64,000 nt of DNA from Hydrangea macrophylla (lineage: Eukaryota; Streptophyta; Magnoliopsida; Cornales; Hydrangeaceae), in the NCBI GenBank assembly GCA_033977485.1, contig CM066991.1, forward strand, positions 126,499,999 to 126,563,998. The letters are read 5' to 3'. Below the pieces are notes generated by a model. The model saw only the letters and a list, made by a program, of their open reading frames with translations, did no database searches and was not told the origin of the DNA. Positions within the stretch are counted from its first letter, which is position 1; the number at the start of each line of letters is the position of its first letter. Shown in pieces: positions 1-10,419 of this stretch. The translations under genes were made by a program, and so were the position numbers.

Positions 1-82
1 CCACATTAATAAACTATATGTATAAAAGTGCTCTTTCTTAAGTAGACCCTATCCCTTAAAATAAAGACACTAAATTTTAATT

Positions 83-516
83 GGGTAAATTACATTGGTC
101 TTCCCTGAGATAAGGGTCGAAATACAAGGATCTCCCTCCTGGTTTACATACAATGACACTGACCTCCTTATTAGAGATGGAAACCTAACAAAGAAATTAT
201 CATTAAGTTAAAATATTCAATACATTATTAATATGAAAATTACCAATTGAAAAAAAAAATTACTTTCACATTCATATTAGAAAATATATATATATTATAT
301 GAGTATTTCATTAACTTTTAGTAAGGGTAAATTAGTGATTATCAAAAGATTTAGCAATCAAATTAACCGTCTTATGACTGTTGACTATCGAAATGGGAAA
401 AGTGTAACTCAACCCCAAATCTCAAGGGAGGTCAGTGTAATTATGCAAATCACGAGAGAAGTCTCTGTATTTTGATCTTACCTGATTACCTCAGGGGAGG
501 TCAATGTAATTTATCC
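83..516. mobile_element. Non-autonomous MULE-type MITE
   Basis: The ends are imperfect inverted repeats (GGGTAAATTACATTG at the left, GGATAAATTACATTG read inward from the right), and similarity continues inward for about 100 bp. A perfect 9-bp direct repeat, ATTTTAATT, flanks it at 74-82 and 517-525, the duplication length expected of Mutator-like elements. There is no coding capacity. The element lies about 1.6 kb upstream of the sugar-transporter start. Confidence 0.82.
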
Positions 517-611
517 ATTTTAATTGTAATTTTATTTAAAAAAAAAAACTAAAGTTAAATTACTATACTTCTTTCTCACCTATCACATGAATATAAAATT
601 CTTTAATATAC

Positions 612-799
612 GGCATACGGGTAATACTTGGGACACACCCAAAGACACAATTTTTAAGACACAACCCAAGAGGTGTGTCTATCTATCTCTTGTGTCACTA
701 TGAGATCCAGGGTCCAGTAACATCATATGAGAGATATAGGCACATTTTTTGAGTTGTGTCTCAAAAGTTGTGTGTTTGAGTGTGTCACAATCTTTACTC
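612..799. mobile_element. Probable small MITE with GACACAC-rich inverted arms
   Basis: The left arm from about 619 (GGGTAATACTTGGGACACAC) resembles the reverse complement of the right arm (GAGTAAAGATTGTGACACAC). A 9-bp direct repeat TTAATATAC occurs at 603-611 and 800-808. The inverted arms do not reach the left repeat exactly, so the boundaries are tentative. Confidence 0.5.
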
Positions 800-949
800 T
801 TAATATACCCATTAAAAGTGCTTCTAAAGAGTTTGAAGGAACATTAATGCTTTAGGCACAAACATTTACAAACAACTTTCACAACTTAAGTGGAAAGTCT
901 ACTTGGCATGTGGGACCCACTAACAAATAACCACACAGTTTAACGTAAC

Positions 950-1127
950 AAGTAATGCCAGGCACACTTTAAAATCCACACTGAATTTAACATCTTATGT
1001 TTTAAGTACATATGCTGTGTGAATTTTCACACTTTTTTTTTTGCATCATTTATACAACACAGAGCACATACATTTAAAACTGAGTGTCAAATTCAATATA
1101 CATTTCAAAGTGTGCCTAGCATTACTC
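950..1127. mobile_element. MITE with about 60-bp terminal inverted repeats
   Basis: The left arm AAGTAATGCCAGGCACACTT matches the reverse complement of the right arm (GAGTAATGCTAGGCACACTT), and the match continues through AATTTAACA/AATTTGACA and a shared GTTTTAA segment. Flanks share TTTAACNTAAC (939-949 and 1128-1138, one mismatch), fitting a 9-11 bp target duplication as for MULE-like elements. Non-coding. Confidence 0.75.
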
Positions 1128-1152
1128 TTTAACCTAACCAAACCATCCTCTT

Positions 1153-1200
1153 ACTCTCTCTCTCTCTCTCGCGAGATCTCGATCTCGATCTCGATCTCGA
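1153..1200. repeat. Compound (CT)n-(GATCTC)n simple repeat
   Basis: A CT run followed by about five tandem GATCTC/TCTCGA hexamers, ending just before 1201. It lies between two MITEs in the transporter upstream region. No function is evident. Confidence 0.8.
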
Positions 1201-1353
1201 TGGTCATTTGAGACTAGGTGACTTTTGGTTCTTTGAATCATTGTCACTGCCATGTCGGATCTGAGTCATCACTGAATAATCGACCCACAGAATATCTTTT
1301 TTCTTGCTATTAAAATGGAAATTAAAAATAAAAAAAAACCTTGGCCGTTCCTG

Positions 1354-1608
1354 TCCGAGAAATTATTAAGTGAGCCCGTCACGCCACGTCAGCATGCTGA
1401 CGTGGTGTGACTATCTAATCTTAACCACCCACTTGCCCCCTCCTTTATGGGGGATCATGACAAGTGGCTAACAGATTTAAAATTTAAAATTTCACTAACC
1501 ACTTGTCATGATCTCCCATAAAGGAGAGGACAAGTGGGTGGTTAAGATTAGATGATCACACCACGTCAGCATGCTGACGTGGCGTGACGGGCTCACTGAA
1601 TAACTTCT
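1354..1608. mobile_element. Foldback MITE with near-perfect 120-bp arms
   Basis: The two halves are almost exact reverse complements around an AT-rich loop near 1470-1500, so the whole 255 bp folds into one long hairpin. Each arm also holds a 22-bp perfect palindrome (1384-1405 and 1561-1582) centred on GCATGC. An 8-bp direct repeat CGTTCCTG flanks it (1346-1353 and 1609-1616), which suggests hAT-type mobilisation. Family assignment is inference; the hairpin and direct repeat are seen directly. Confidence 0.82.
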
Positions 1609-1969
1609 CGTTCCTGGATACACAATTATTCAATTTGTTTCCATGCGTGTTCGCCCAAAAAAGGAAATAAATAAATATATATATATATATATATAGATAT
1701 TTGGTGTGAGCCCAACTAAGAGGCAACAAAGCATCTATATATAAAGTAATTAAAAAAAAATTGTTTGTCGTTTTAAATATTTTCATATTTGCATTTCCAA
1801 CCTATAATTTCTATGAATTAACATACTGTCTATTTTCTTCCATATGATATGATTATCACACGTCAGTGACAGCTTCAACCCACATGTGTTCTAATCTCAA
1901 TTTCAACACTCGTCAAAATTTTCAAATTTCTTATTTAGATACCAAATCATTAGCACTACGACATATGCC

Positions 1970-2085
1970 TATATATATATATATATAATTTTTTTCGAAC
2001 ATACCAACTCTGTAACACTCTCTGCAGTTCAATCCTCTCTTTCTTTCTTTCTTTTTCTATTCTTTGCACTTAGATAGATATACAT
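1970..2085 (+). promoter_or_regulatory. Putative core promoter and 5' leader of the sugar-transporter gene
   Basis: A TATATATATATATATAA tract at about 1972-1988 could serve as a TATA element. It is followed by a pyrimidine-rich leader (CTCTCTTTCTTTCTTTC, 2033-2053) typical of plant 5' UTRs, then the ATG at 2086. The transcription start cannot be fixed from sequence alone. Confidence 0.4.
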
Positions 2086-5000
2086 ATGGCGATTGATCAA
2101 TATAAGGATATTGAAAATAGTGATAATACTGGGCTTGAAGAGTTAGAAAAGCCCTTGCTTGAGCATAAGAAAGTTGGAAGGTGTGAACATTTGGAGGCTA
2201 ATAAAAGTGATGAAGGTGGCTCAATCACTATGGTTTTGATTAGTACATTTGTAGCAGTCTGTGGCTCTTTTGAATTTGGATCATGTGTAAGTATATATCA
2301 AATTATCTCTTTTAGTGTAAACTAACCACTTTTTGTTCAAGAAAGACTTTTTAATTAACTGTTTTCTTTTCTATCTTTTTTTTTTTTTTTGGTCAGGAAA
2401 ACAAAAATTATAACGGAAAAGCAAAAGAAAAATAAAAATAAAAAAAAAAAGAAAAAAGTGGGGAAAAAAAATGAAAAATCTTTAGCTTTAAGTTAATTTT
2501 TTTGCAGGTGGGCTATTCATCACCCACTCAATCTGCTATAAGGGAAGATCTGAATTTGACAGTAGCTGAGGTCTGTTATAATTCTATAGAAAAGAAGTAC
2601 ATATATATATATATATATATGAAAACTGGGGTATGAACTACTGGAACTTATTTAGATCACCTTGCAGTACTCCATGTTTGGCTCCATTCTAACAATCGGA
2701 GCTATGATCGGTGCTATAACAAGTGGAAGAATTGCAGACTTAATTGGTCGCAAAGGGGTATGAATTATTTTTTTTTTTGATTTTCTTAGTAAAAGATTGC
2801 AAATAAATTAAAGCTTGCCATTTTCCTGAAATGATTTGTATATATATTATTTTGGTATGTATTTATGGAAGCAGGCAATGAGAATGTCAGCTGGTTTCTG
2901 CATTACAGGGTGGCTTGCAGTCTATTTCTCTATGGTACTTTGCAATATTCACATTATGGACTTATTAAAAGTTGTATGATGAACATTAAAACAATAGTGT
3001 AATGACAAACACAATTGGTGTTGATGATCTGTTTTTATTTGGATTATATTGATTCAGGGAGCTCTGCCACTAGATATAGGAAGATTTTTCACAGGATATG
3101 GCATTGGAATTTTCTCTTATGTGGTAAATACAAAAAAGTCTTTACATACATACGTATATACACACACACACACACACACACACATGTTGGGGTTTAAATC
3201 CTTTACATACAGAAAACACGGGAGGCAAAAAACAGAAAAGAAAAGACACATAAGAACACCATATCTACGTGTTTCATCCAAAACTGGGACTACGTTCATG
3301 AAATTGCTGAGATTCTCTTTATGGCACAAAGGCTCAAAGAAGAATTACACAAATGACATTAAAAAAATAATAATAGATAAATAAATAAAACTTGGCTACA
3401 AGTTACAAGTGTGAAAATTATCAAAATACCCCTTAAAAATTGGCATCCACAAGTGTGGCTTGGTTTACAGTAGTACACACATACAACATGAAGTGGGCAT
3501 TTGAGACAAGCCTCCTATATATAATTATTGGTTTTTTCACAAAATTTTTAACAAACGAAAAAATGGGATGAACAGGTTCCAGTATTTATAGCTGAAATAG
3601 CCCCAAAGAATCTCCGGGGAGGACTCACAACAATAAATCAGGTAAGATACTTAAGACTATTTAACTTGTATAATACAATGTCGAATTATAAGTAAATGGC
3701 ATTCACATTTAATCTTTACTGTCCTTTTTTTTTTTTTTTGCAGCTCATGATTGTTAGTGGCTCATCAATTGCATTCTTGATGGGTACAGTGATAACTTGG
3801 AGATCACTAGCTCTGACTGGTAATTCTAATTATGTAAAAGTGAAAATTTTCATGGTGACTTATGGTTAAAGTTGAAAAAAAGTTGTCAAAAATTGATCAA
3901 TTGTTTCTATTTTGAAGGTGTTCTTCCCTGCATTTTCTTGCTGGCGGGTCTGTTCTTTATCCCAGAGTCCCCTAGATGGCTAGTGAGCAGCATATGACAT
4001 GACTTTAATTTTCACAGTTCTGGTTCTAAATGAGATATTTATTTATTTATTTATTTTATGAGGCTATAATTCATATTTGCAGGCAAAGGTAGGCCTTGAG
4101 AAAGAATTTGAAGTTGCATTACGTAGGCTGCGTGGCAAAGATGCAGATATTTCTGCTGAAGCTGCTGAAATTCAAGTATTTATAGCAACTGAATTCTACA
4201 TGTCACAACACCAAATTTACGTATCGTATATATAATAATTTACTCTTATTCTTTTTTGGGTTTCTTGACAGGCATATAATGAAACTGTTCAAAGTCTTCC
4301 AAAAGCTAGAATAATGGACTTGTTTGATAGCAAGTATATACGTTCCGTTATTGTAAGCAACTTTCTTTACATACAAAAAAAAAAAAAAATGCATCTTTAA
4401 CTTCAAGTGGTTTTATAGACTTATGTTACACTAAAATATTTTTGTTTAGATTGGCGTTGGACTAATGGTATTCCAACAATTTGGGGGCATAAATGGAATA
4501 GGCTTTTATGCCAGTGAAACTTTTGTAGCAGCTGGTAAATCAGAGACATTCTGTACATATATATCTATATATATACACACGTGTGTGTGTGTGTGTGTGT
4601 GTATGTGTACAATTTAAATGCTTTATGTCACAACTCACAAGCCTTAACTTCATAAATTGCAGGACTTTCTTCTGGAAAAATTGGAACTATAGCTTATGCA
4701 TTGATTCAGGTTTTTCAAAATTTCTCAGAAATTTCATGTTGAATTCCAAATAAATTAGAATTTTGCATCTAATACAATCTATTTTGTTGACTTATAGGTT
4801 CCAATAACTGCAGTTGGAGCTCTACTAATGGACAAATCTGGAAGAAGACCACTTCTTATGGTCAGTACTAACTAGTTATTACCACTTTTGCTATAACCTA
4901 AAATCATGAAAACTAAATAGGTCCAGTTGGGAGTGGTGGAACTGTGTGTATTGTGGGGGGTGCCATGGCACTCCTCACATGTGGTAAATTGTCTTTACTA

Positions 5001-7237
5001 ATACACATGTATGTGTGTTATTCCTCATATTTTGTTATTTGTTGGCACCCCAAACAAAAAAATCTGCTACTGCTCATATTTTGTTGTTTCTAGCACACCC
5101 AAACAATAAAATATGCTACTTCCTTAGTCACCTTAAATCATTTTTTGCATTCTTTCAACTCTAAATTTCAACCACATGTGTTTGAAAATCATTTGGGATA
5201 CAAGATTTGGGTAGAATAGCTTTACTTTGTACACTTAGACCACTCATTATGATAAACTCAAACCCTCCCAACAACTCTCAAATAGTACAAAACAACCTCA
5301 CATAGTAATTTTGTAGTCTTAATGATAATTAAAAAAAGAAAAAAAAAAAAAGAAAAAAAGAGGGGTATACTCATGTACAAATAGAACCAAAAAAATCGTC
5401 TTGGGGACATTGTTAGACAGCCTACAAAGTAACTCGGCACCCCCCAAAGACAAACTCTTGTTCCGCCCCTGTAATTTAAATCATTGGTTTGTTTGGGAAG
5501 AACTATCGTCTCAGAGTCCCGAGTTTGACTCTTCATATTCTACGCACGGTGTGTGTCTTATCTGATAATGGTGACTTGGATGTTACTGTCAATATACCGG
5601 GGTGGTTTAACTTGCAGGGGGGTTGGGTCCTTTGGCCTGATGTTAGAGTGGCCCACGTTATTTAATAAAAGTAAAATTACCAAGAGACATCTTAGAAGGC
5701 TAGCAAATGAATGTGGTTTTTGCATTTGAAGGTTTCTGCAAGTGGGACATTTCTAGGATGCTTCCTCACTGGAACTTCTTTCTTTCTCAAGGTATATATA
5801 TCACAAAAATATATATTGCACAAGTTTCTTTAATATGGGTACAGAGTTTTTTTTTTTCCAATTTCATTACAGTCTGATCTTGTTTCATGCATGTTCTTTG
5901 GAAATCAGGGCCAAGTATTGTGTCTTGAACTGGTCCCCATATTGGCAATTTCTGGAGTGCTGGTAAATAGATATCTGCAAATTGCATTGCAACACTTTGA
6001 GGCTATGCTTGGTGCGATTTTTTGCAGAAAAATATAAAGGAAAAAGAACGAAGAAAAAAAAAAGAGAAGATATTTCCCTTAATGCTTAAATCAAATCATA
6101 AATTAAATCTTTTTAAATTAAAATAGGAACTCTATAAAAGAAGAAGGGAAGCGACCCACAAGATTCAAATTTCAAATTTACTTTTCTCCCTATTTTCCTT
6201 ATTCATCTAGCAAACAAAAGCGCTTTCCTTTCCCTTACTAAATCCATGATCCAAACAGAGCCCAAATGTTAAGTGTATGTTCATGTATATCTTATTTTTC
6301 TTTCACAATGGAAATAGATTTATGTAGCATCATTCTCCATTGGAATGGGAGCAGTTCCTTGGGTTATAATGTCTGAGGTAATTAAATAACCTTACAGTCT
6401 TCATATTATGTTACATTTTTGTACTTATGTGACTATAGCTGCAAAACAGAGAAACAGTATTTGATTGTTTGAGGACATCAAATGAAGAAAAGCAAAGAAA
6501 GAGAACATGGATATCACAATTTCAATTTCTTGGTTTCTCAAACACCACAAATTTTATTTACTCCATCAGAGCATGCAATGTACTAGGGAAAGAAACATTT
6601 CAAAGTTGATTTTTTTTTCTCATTTTTATCTTTTTTCTTGGGAACCAAACACTCAGTTGAGAAATTTTTTAATTTTCATATGCTTTTCTTTTTCTTCGAC
6701 AGATTTTCCCGATTCATGTGAAGGGAGCAGCAGGAAGTTTAGTGGTGCTGGTGAACTGGTTGGGTGCTTGGGCCGTTTCTTACACCTTCAACTTTCTTAT
6801 GAGCTGGAGTTCCACAGGTAAAAAATAATGCCTAACGGGCTGTTTGGTTTTGTTGTTCACGAAAGAACTAGTTCAACATAGAAGTATGTATCGCGCATCA
6901 AATCCAAAGAAAACAAATGTTAAAGCATGTTTTTTTGGCCTAATAACAAAATGATGGTCTTAATAAAATCCAGATAGAAAATTAGAACAAGATTTTACCT
7001 TATTGTGTTTTATAAATTAATTCCATAACATACTAAATTTTACTAAAAATCATTGAAATAGTAGCTTTGCATTGTTAATTTGTTTGACAACTGATATCAT
7101 ATGTTTTGGACTTTTTTTCAGGCACATTTTTGTTATACTCCGGATTTTGCGCTCTCACCGTACTTTTTGTGGCAAAAGTAGTACCAGAAACCAAGGGAAA
7201 GGCACTTGAAGAAATTCAGGCATCCATCAATTCATAG
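2086..7237 (+). CDS. ERD6-like: ERD6-like monosaccharide transporter (MFS), copy A, intact, 18 exons
   Basis: Exons: 2086-2286, 2508-2570, 2668-2757, 2875-2934, 3058-3123, 3576-3641, 3744-3819, 3918-3982, 4083-4175, 4272-4352, 4450-4534, 4663-4709, 4798-4860, 5732-5791, 5909-5962, 6318-6377, 6703-6817, 7122-7237. All introns are GT-AG and phases join without a stop to give 486 residues, the usual length of this family. Diagnostic sugar-porter motifs are present: [11 protein letters not shown] (about 108-118, loop 2-3), PESPRWL (223-229, end of TM6), QQFGGINGI (about 296-304, TM7), DKSGRRP (342-348, loop 8-9) and PETKGK (470-475, after TM12). The N-terminal tail has L20-xxx-L24L25, the LxxxLL form linked to tonoplast sorting in ERD6-like proteins, so export of hexose from the vacuole is the likely role. 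Substrate is not deducible. Intron 13 is unusually long (871 bp) because of a hAT-type insertion. The many short exons are typical of the family. A decayed paralogue lies downstream (39101-47459). Confidence 0.93.
4930..5471. mobile_element. hAT-type non-autonomous element in intron 13 of copy A
   Basis: The body matches the element at 44416-44885 over most of its length: shared CACCCCAAACAAAAAAA, ATTTGAAAATCATTTG and TCGTCT tracts. The right end is GTTCCGCCCCTG, the reverse complement of the CAGGGGCGGAAC end of the other copy. The left end is degraded (GGGAGTGGTGGAAC). The same intron in pseudogene copy B lacks it, so it arrived after the gene duplication. I could not identify a clean target duplication. 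Confidence 0.72.
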
Positions 7238-7589
7238 ACATAGAAGGAGATATGAAGTGGAATATTACAATTTTAGGAAAAGAAAATTAAATTTTTGTTT
7301 CACTATTGATGTATTCGCTATTCTTTAGTAATAAAAATTCCCAAGATCTCATTGAGAAGTTTTATGGGGATACATTTCTTAGGCATTGTTTTTGTTTTAT
7401 GGATTTTGCGAAGAAAAGTAAAGAAAGTATATTAATAGATAAATCAAAATAGTGAAGAAAATAGTAAATGACGATTTTGTTGGGAAGTCACCGCTTCCCT
7501 CCCTAAGCAAGTTATGAATGCAATAAAGTATATCTAGCACAAAAAAAAATACCAATTTACATGAAAAATACTTCCTAAGAAAGGAAAAC
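7238..7589 (+). other. 3' UTR and first part of the 3' flank of copy A
   Basis: An AATAAA at 7330-7335 is a plausible polyadenylation signal. Sequence from 7238 to 7589 aligns with 47460-47884 behind pseudogene copy B, including AAGTATATCTA and CTTCCTAAGAAAGGA. Homology stops at 7589, where an inserted element begins, and resumes at 33150. Confidence 0.7.
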
Positions 7590-8030
7590 TGTAATAACCA
7601 TAAATTTCAGAATAAATTCCCTTAATGGTGTATGTCTTTATTGGGTCAATGAAAATTTAATTTTGATTCATCACTTATTGGAGAGGTAATTTGTAAATCT
7701 TATCTAGCTATTCCAAATGTAGCATTGCACCAATCATTTTGTGTAATTGACAGCCTTTAAACCCCTCTTTCCTGTCGGTCAACATATGGAATGAAGGACT
7801 CACCCTTATCTCAGTACACTTGTATATGTTTTTATATCACCCATATGATGGAAGACCAAAAGTGCATATTCTCAGTCAAGGAAATCAACCCACTTTGAGA
7901 GAGAGAGAGAGAGAGAGAAAGGGGTGGAGTAGACGTGCAGTGTGGTGGCAAGCAATAGATTAAGGAAAATCTTAGAGGTATTTGACATTTTCTTTCACTA
8001 GCATATAGATATGTGTGTGTATATATATAT

Positions 8031-8410
8031 TGTTGTGAAATAAGTGAAAAGGTGAAAGTGAAAAGGATGAATGACCACTAAGTCAAAAAGCCTACATCTA
8101 GCTTTGTCATTTGTGTCTCCTCATTTAATGCTTGGTGATTGCAATGTATCTATAAATTGAGTGCATACTCAACGTAGAAGAGAGTGAGAAGAAGCAAAGA
8201 GAAATACAGAGAGAAAAGCAGTGAGAGATAACATCAGAGTTTTTAGATATACTGGGCAGTGAGTTCTTGAGTTGTAAAAGTTTCATCAATAATCAAAGGT
8301 GATCCCCCTCCGTAGTGGACGTAGGCAAATTGCCAAACCACCTGAAAATACTTGTGTCCCTTTGAGTTATTATTTATTTGTGTGCTTGCTTTATTATTAG
8401 TTTCATAACA
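8031..8410 (+). repeat. Copia 5' LTR
   Basis: Starts TGTTGTGAAATAAG and ends TTTCATAACA, with TG..CA termini. It is followed directly by CGTTATCAGCACGAG, a sequence often found just after plant copia LTRs at the primer-binding position. Confidence 0.93.
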
Positions 8411-8531
8411 CGTTATCAGCACGAGCCTATACCAATTGGGTTACTCATATCAAATGGTATAGATATTAATATAGATAACATATCTCTGTTTAGTTTTCTT
8501 CATATATATATATATATATATAAATATATAT

Positions 8532-8740
8532 GTGCACCCTTGAAGAGGTGATAATTGAAACTCCTCCTATTGAGAGCAATTTATTAAACAATCCTTGAAG
8601 AGATTATAATTTAAACTCCTCCTGATGAGAGGAATTTATTACAATAATTATACACCCTTGAAGAGGTTATAATTTAAACTCCTCCTGATGAGAGGAATTT
8701 ATTACAATAATTATACACCCTTGCAGAGGTTATAATTTGT
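8532..8740 (+). repeat. Tandem repeat (about 60-bp unit) in copia leader
   Basis: Four units begin with CCCTTGAAGAGG or a close variant near 8535, 8592, 8653 and 8716, each followed by TATAATTTAAACTCCTCCT and GAGAGGAATTTATTA. Units two to three are nearly identical; the first and last are more diverged. Position is between the 5' LTR and gag. Confidence 0.85.
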
Positions 8741-8867
8741 ATTCATCATTAATGGAAATGTATAGTCCTTGTAAAGACAATAAATTAGCTTCTTGAAAAA
8801 AAGTAGTGAATAAATTAGAAACAACTCTTGAAGGAGTTGTAGAAAAAAAATATACATATATATACAA

Positions 8868-8968
8868 AAGACAACCGTGCAGTAACCAGGTTCGAACTCG
8901 AGTCCGCGGACGTGGGTTAATCGGCACTCAGTCCGTCGCCACTCTGCCACTACACGATTACCTGTCAG
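8868..8968 (-). mobile_element. Possible tRNA-derived SINE fragment in the copia leader
   Basis: Read on the minus strand there is a TAGTGGCAGAGTGG segment (pol III A-box-like, about 8938-8951) and, about 50 bp later, GAGTTCGAACC (B-box-like, about 8890-8900). Base composition is much more GC-rich than the surrounding AT-rich leader. No clear target duplication or tail was found, so a SINE remnant is the best guess rather than a tRNA gene. Confidence 0.4.
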
Positions 8969-9194
8969 ATATGGGGCAAAAATATAGTTATACTTATCTC
9001 TTGAAAATGGTAGAATACCTGATAAAAGAGTGGTGGATTATCTCTTGTAGAAGATAAATAATAGCCCTACCAAAGAGGAAATTTTATCTTTATCTAACAG
9101 TATTCATTTCTTTACTTGATATTAACCTGTTTATCTACATATCTATTTCTTTTGATAAATTCTAAAATCTCGTCTTACATGTAGTATTCTGAAA

Positions 9195-10317
9195 ATGTCA
9201 AACCTTGTTAAGCTTGATATTGCAGCCTTGGACATTACAGGGAAGAATTATCTATTGTGGGTCAATCTAGCTGAAACCCAACTAAAGGCAAAGAATGTTT
9301 GGAAGATTGTTGTTGAAGAGATTGATGCATCAAAGCTGGATCAATCAGGCAAAAATCAATTAGAGGAAAAGCAGGCCAAGACAATGACTTTCCTTCATAG
9401 CCATATCCATGAAGATTTACAAATAGAATATCTTACAGTCAAGGACCCCTTCGTTCTTCGGAAAAATTTAAAGGAAAGATTTGAACATATGAAAATGATC
9501 ATTTCACCAAAAGCTAAATATAACTGGATCCAACTACGATTTCAAGATTTTAAAACAGTTGCAGAATATAATTCTGATTTACATAAAATTACTTCTCAAA
9601 TGTCATTTTGTGGAGAAGGTGTCACTGATTCTGAAATGATTGAAAAAACAGTATCAACATTTCATCCCTCGTGCACACTCTTGCAGAAGCAATACCGAGC
9701 GGCAAAATTCACGAAATACTCAGGGGTAATTTCATGCCTTCTCGTGGAAGAGCAAAAATGATGAAATTTTGATGAAAAATCATCACCTTTGTCCCACTAG
9801 CTCGGCACCATTGCCTGAAACATATGGCACCACATTCCTTGAAGAGAATGTGCCTCCACACAATAGACAAGGGTATGAAAAGGGGGGAGGACATGGATAT
9901 GGTCGTAGGAATGATCAGAGTCGTGGTCGTGGTTATAATCGTGGTAGCCGTGGACGTGGCCAAGGAAGGAATAATTATGAGAATCATGGTGGTTATCATC
10001 CATATAGCAAAAATAATACACCTTTTTACCCAAAATGGAATAACAATGACAAAGGAAAGGGTGTACAGAAGGCTGTGAAGAAAAATGAAGATAATTGTCA
10101 CAAATGTGGAATGAAAGGGCATTGGGCACGTAATTGTCATACGCCACAATATTTTGTGGATCTCTATCAGGCCTCTATAAAGGGAAAAGGAAAGGAGATA
10201 GAGACACATTTTGCCGACCACAGTGACCCATTGGACTTCACTCATCTTGATGTGGCTGACTTCTTGATCGACTCTGATGCATACCCTGATCTCTCTAACA
10301 ACAATAAATATGTTTAG
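9195..10317 (+). pseudogene. Copia gag (UBN2-type capsid plus CCHC zinc knuckle), frameshifted
   Basis: The first frame (9195-9761, 188 codons) is the UBN2/copia capsid with the usual YLLWVNLAETQLKAK and ITSQMSF-type segments. It stops early and the product continues in another frame from about 9769. That frame holds a Gly/Arg-rich stretch (about 9890-9980) and a CCHC knuckle of form CHKCGMKGHWARNC at about 10099-10140, ending at 10317. The protein would coat and package element RNA. The frameshift near 9762 makes it a pseudogene. Confidence 0.88.
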
Positions 10318-10419
10318 AACATCTGTACTATGTCTTAGTTTTTATCTTATACTATGCTTGTAATTTTCTAAATAATGTATAAACATATTTTGTCTACAAT
10401 AATATATGACTTTTGTTAA

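Noticed and set aside
2601..2620. TA, CA and TG runs in introns and flanks as regulatory elements
   Set aside because: Simple microsatellites, common in plant introns; no support for function.
9709..10245. 178-codon minus-strand ORF over copia gag
   Set aside because: Antisense to the Gly/Arg-rich gag region; no recognisable domain and low-complexity composition.
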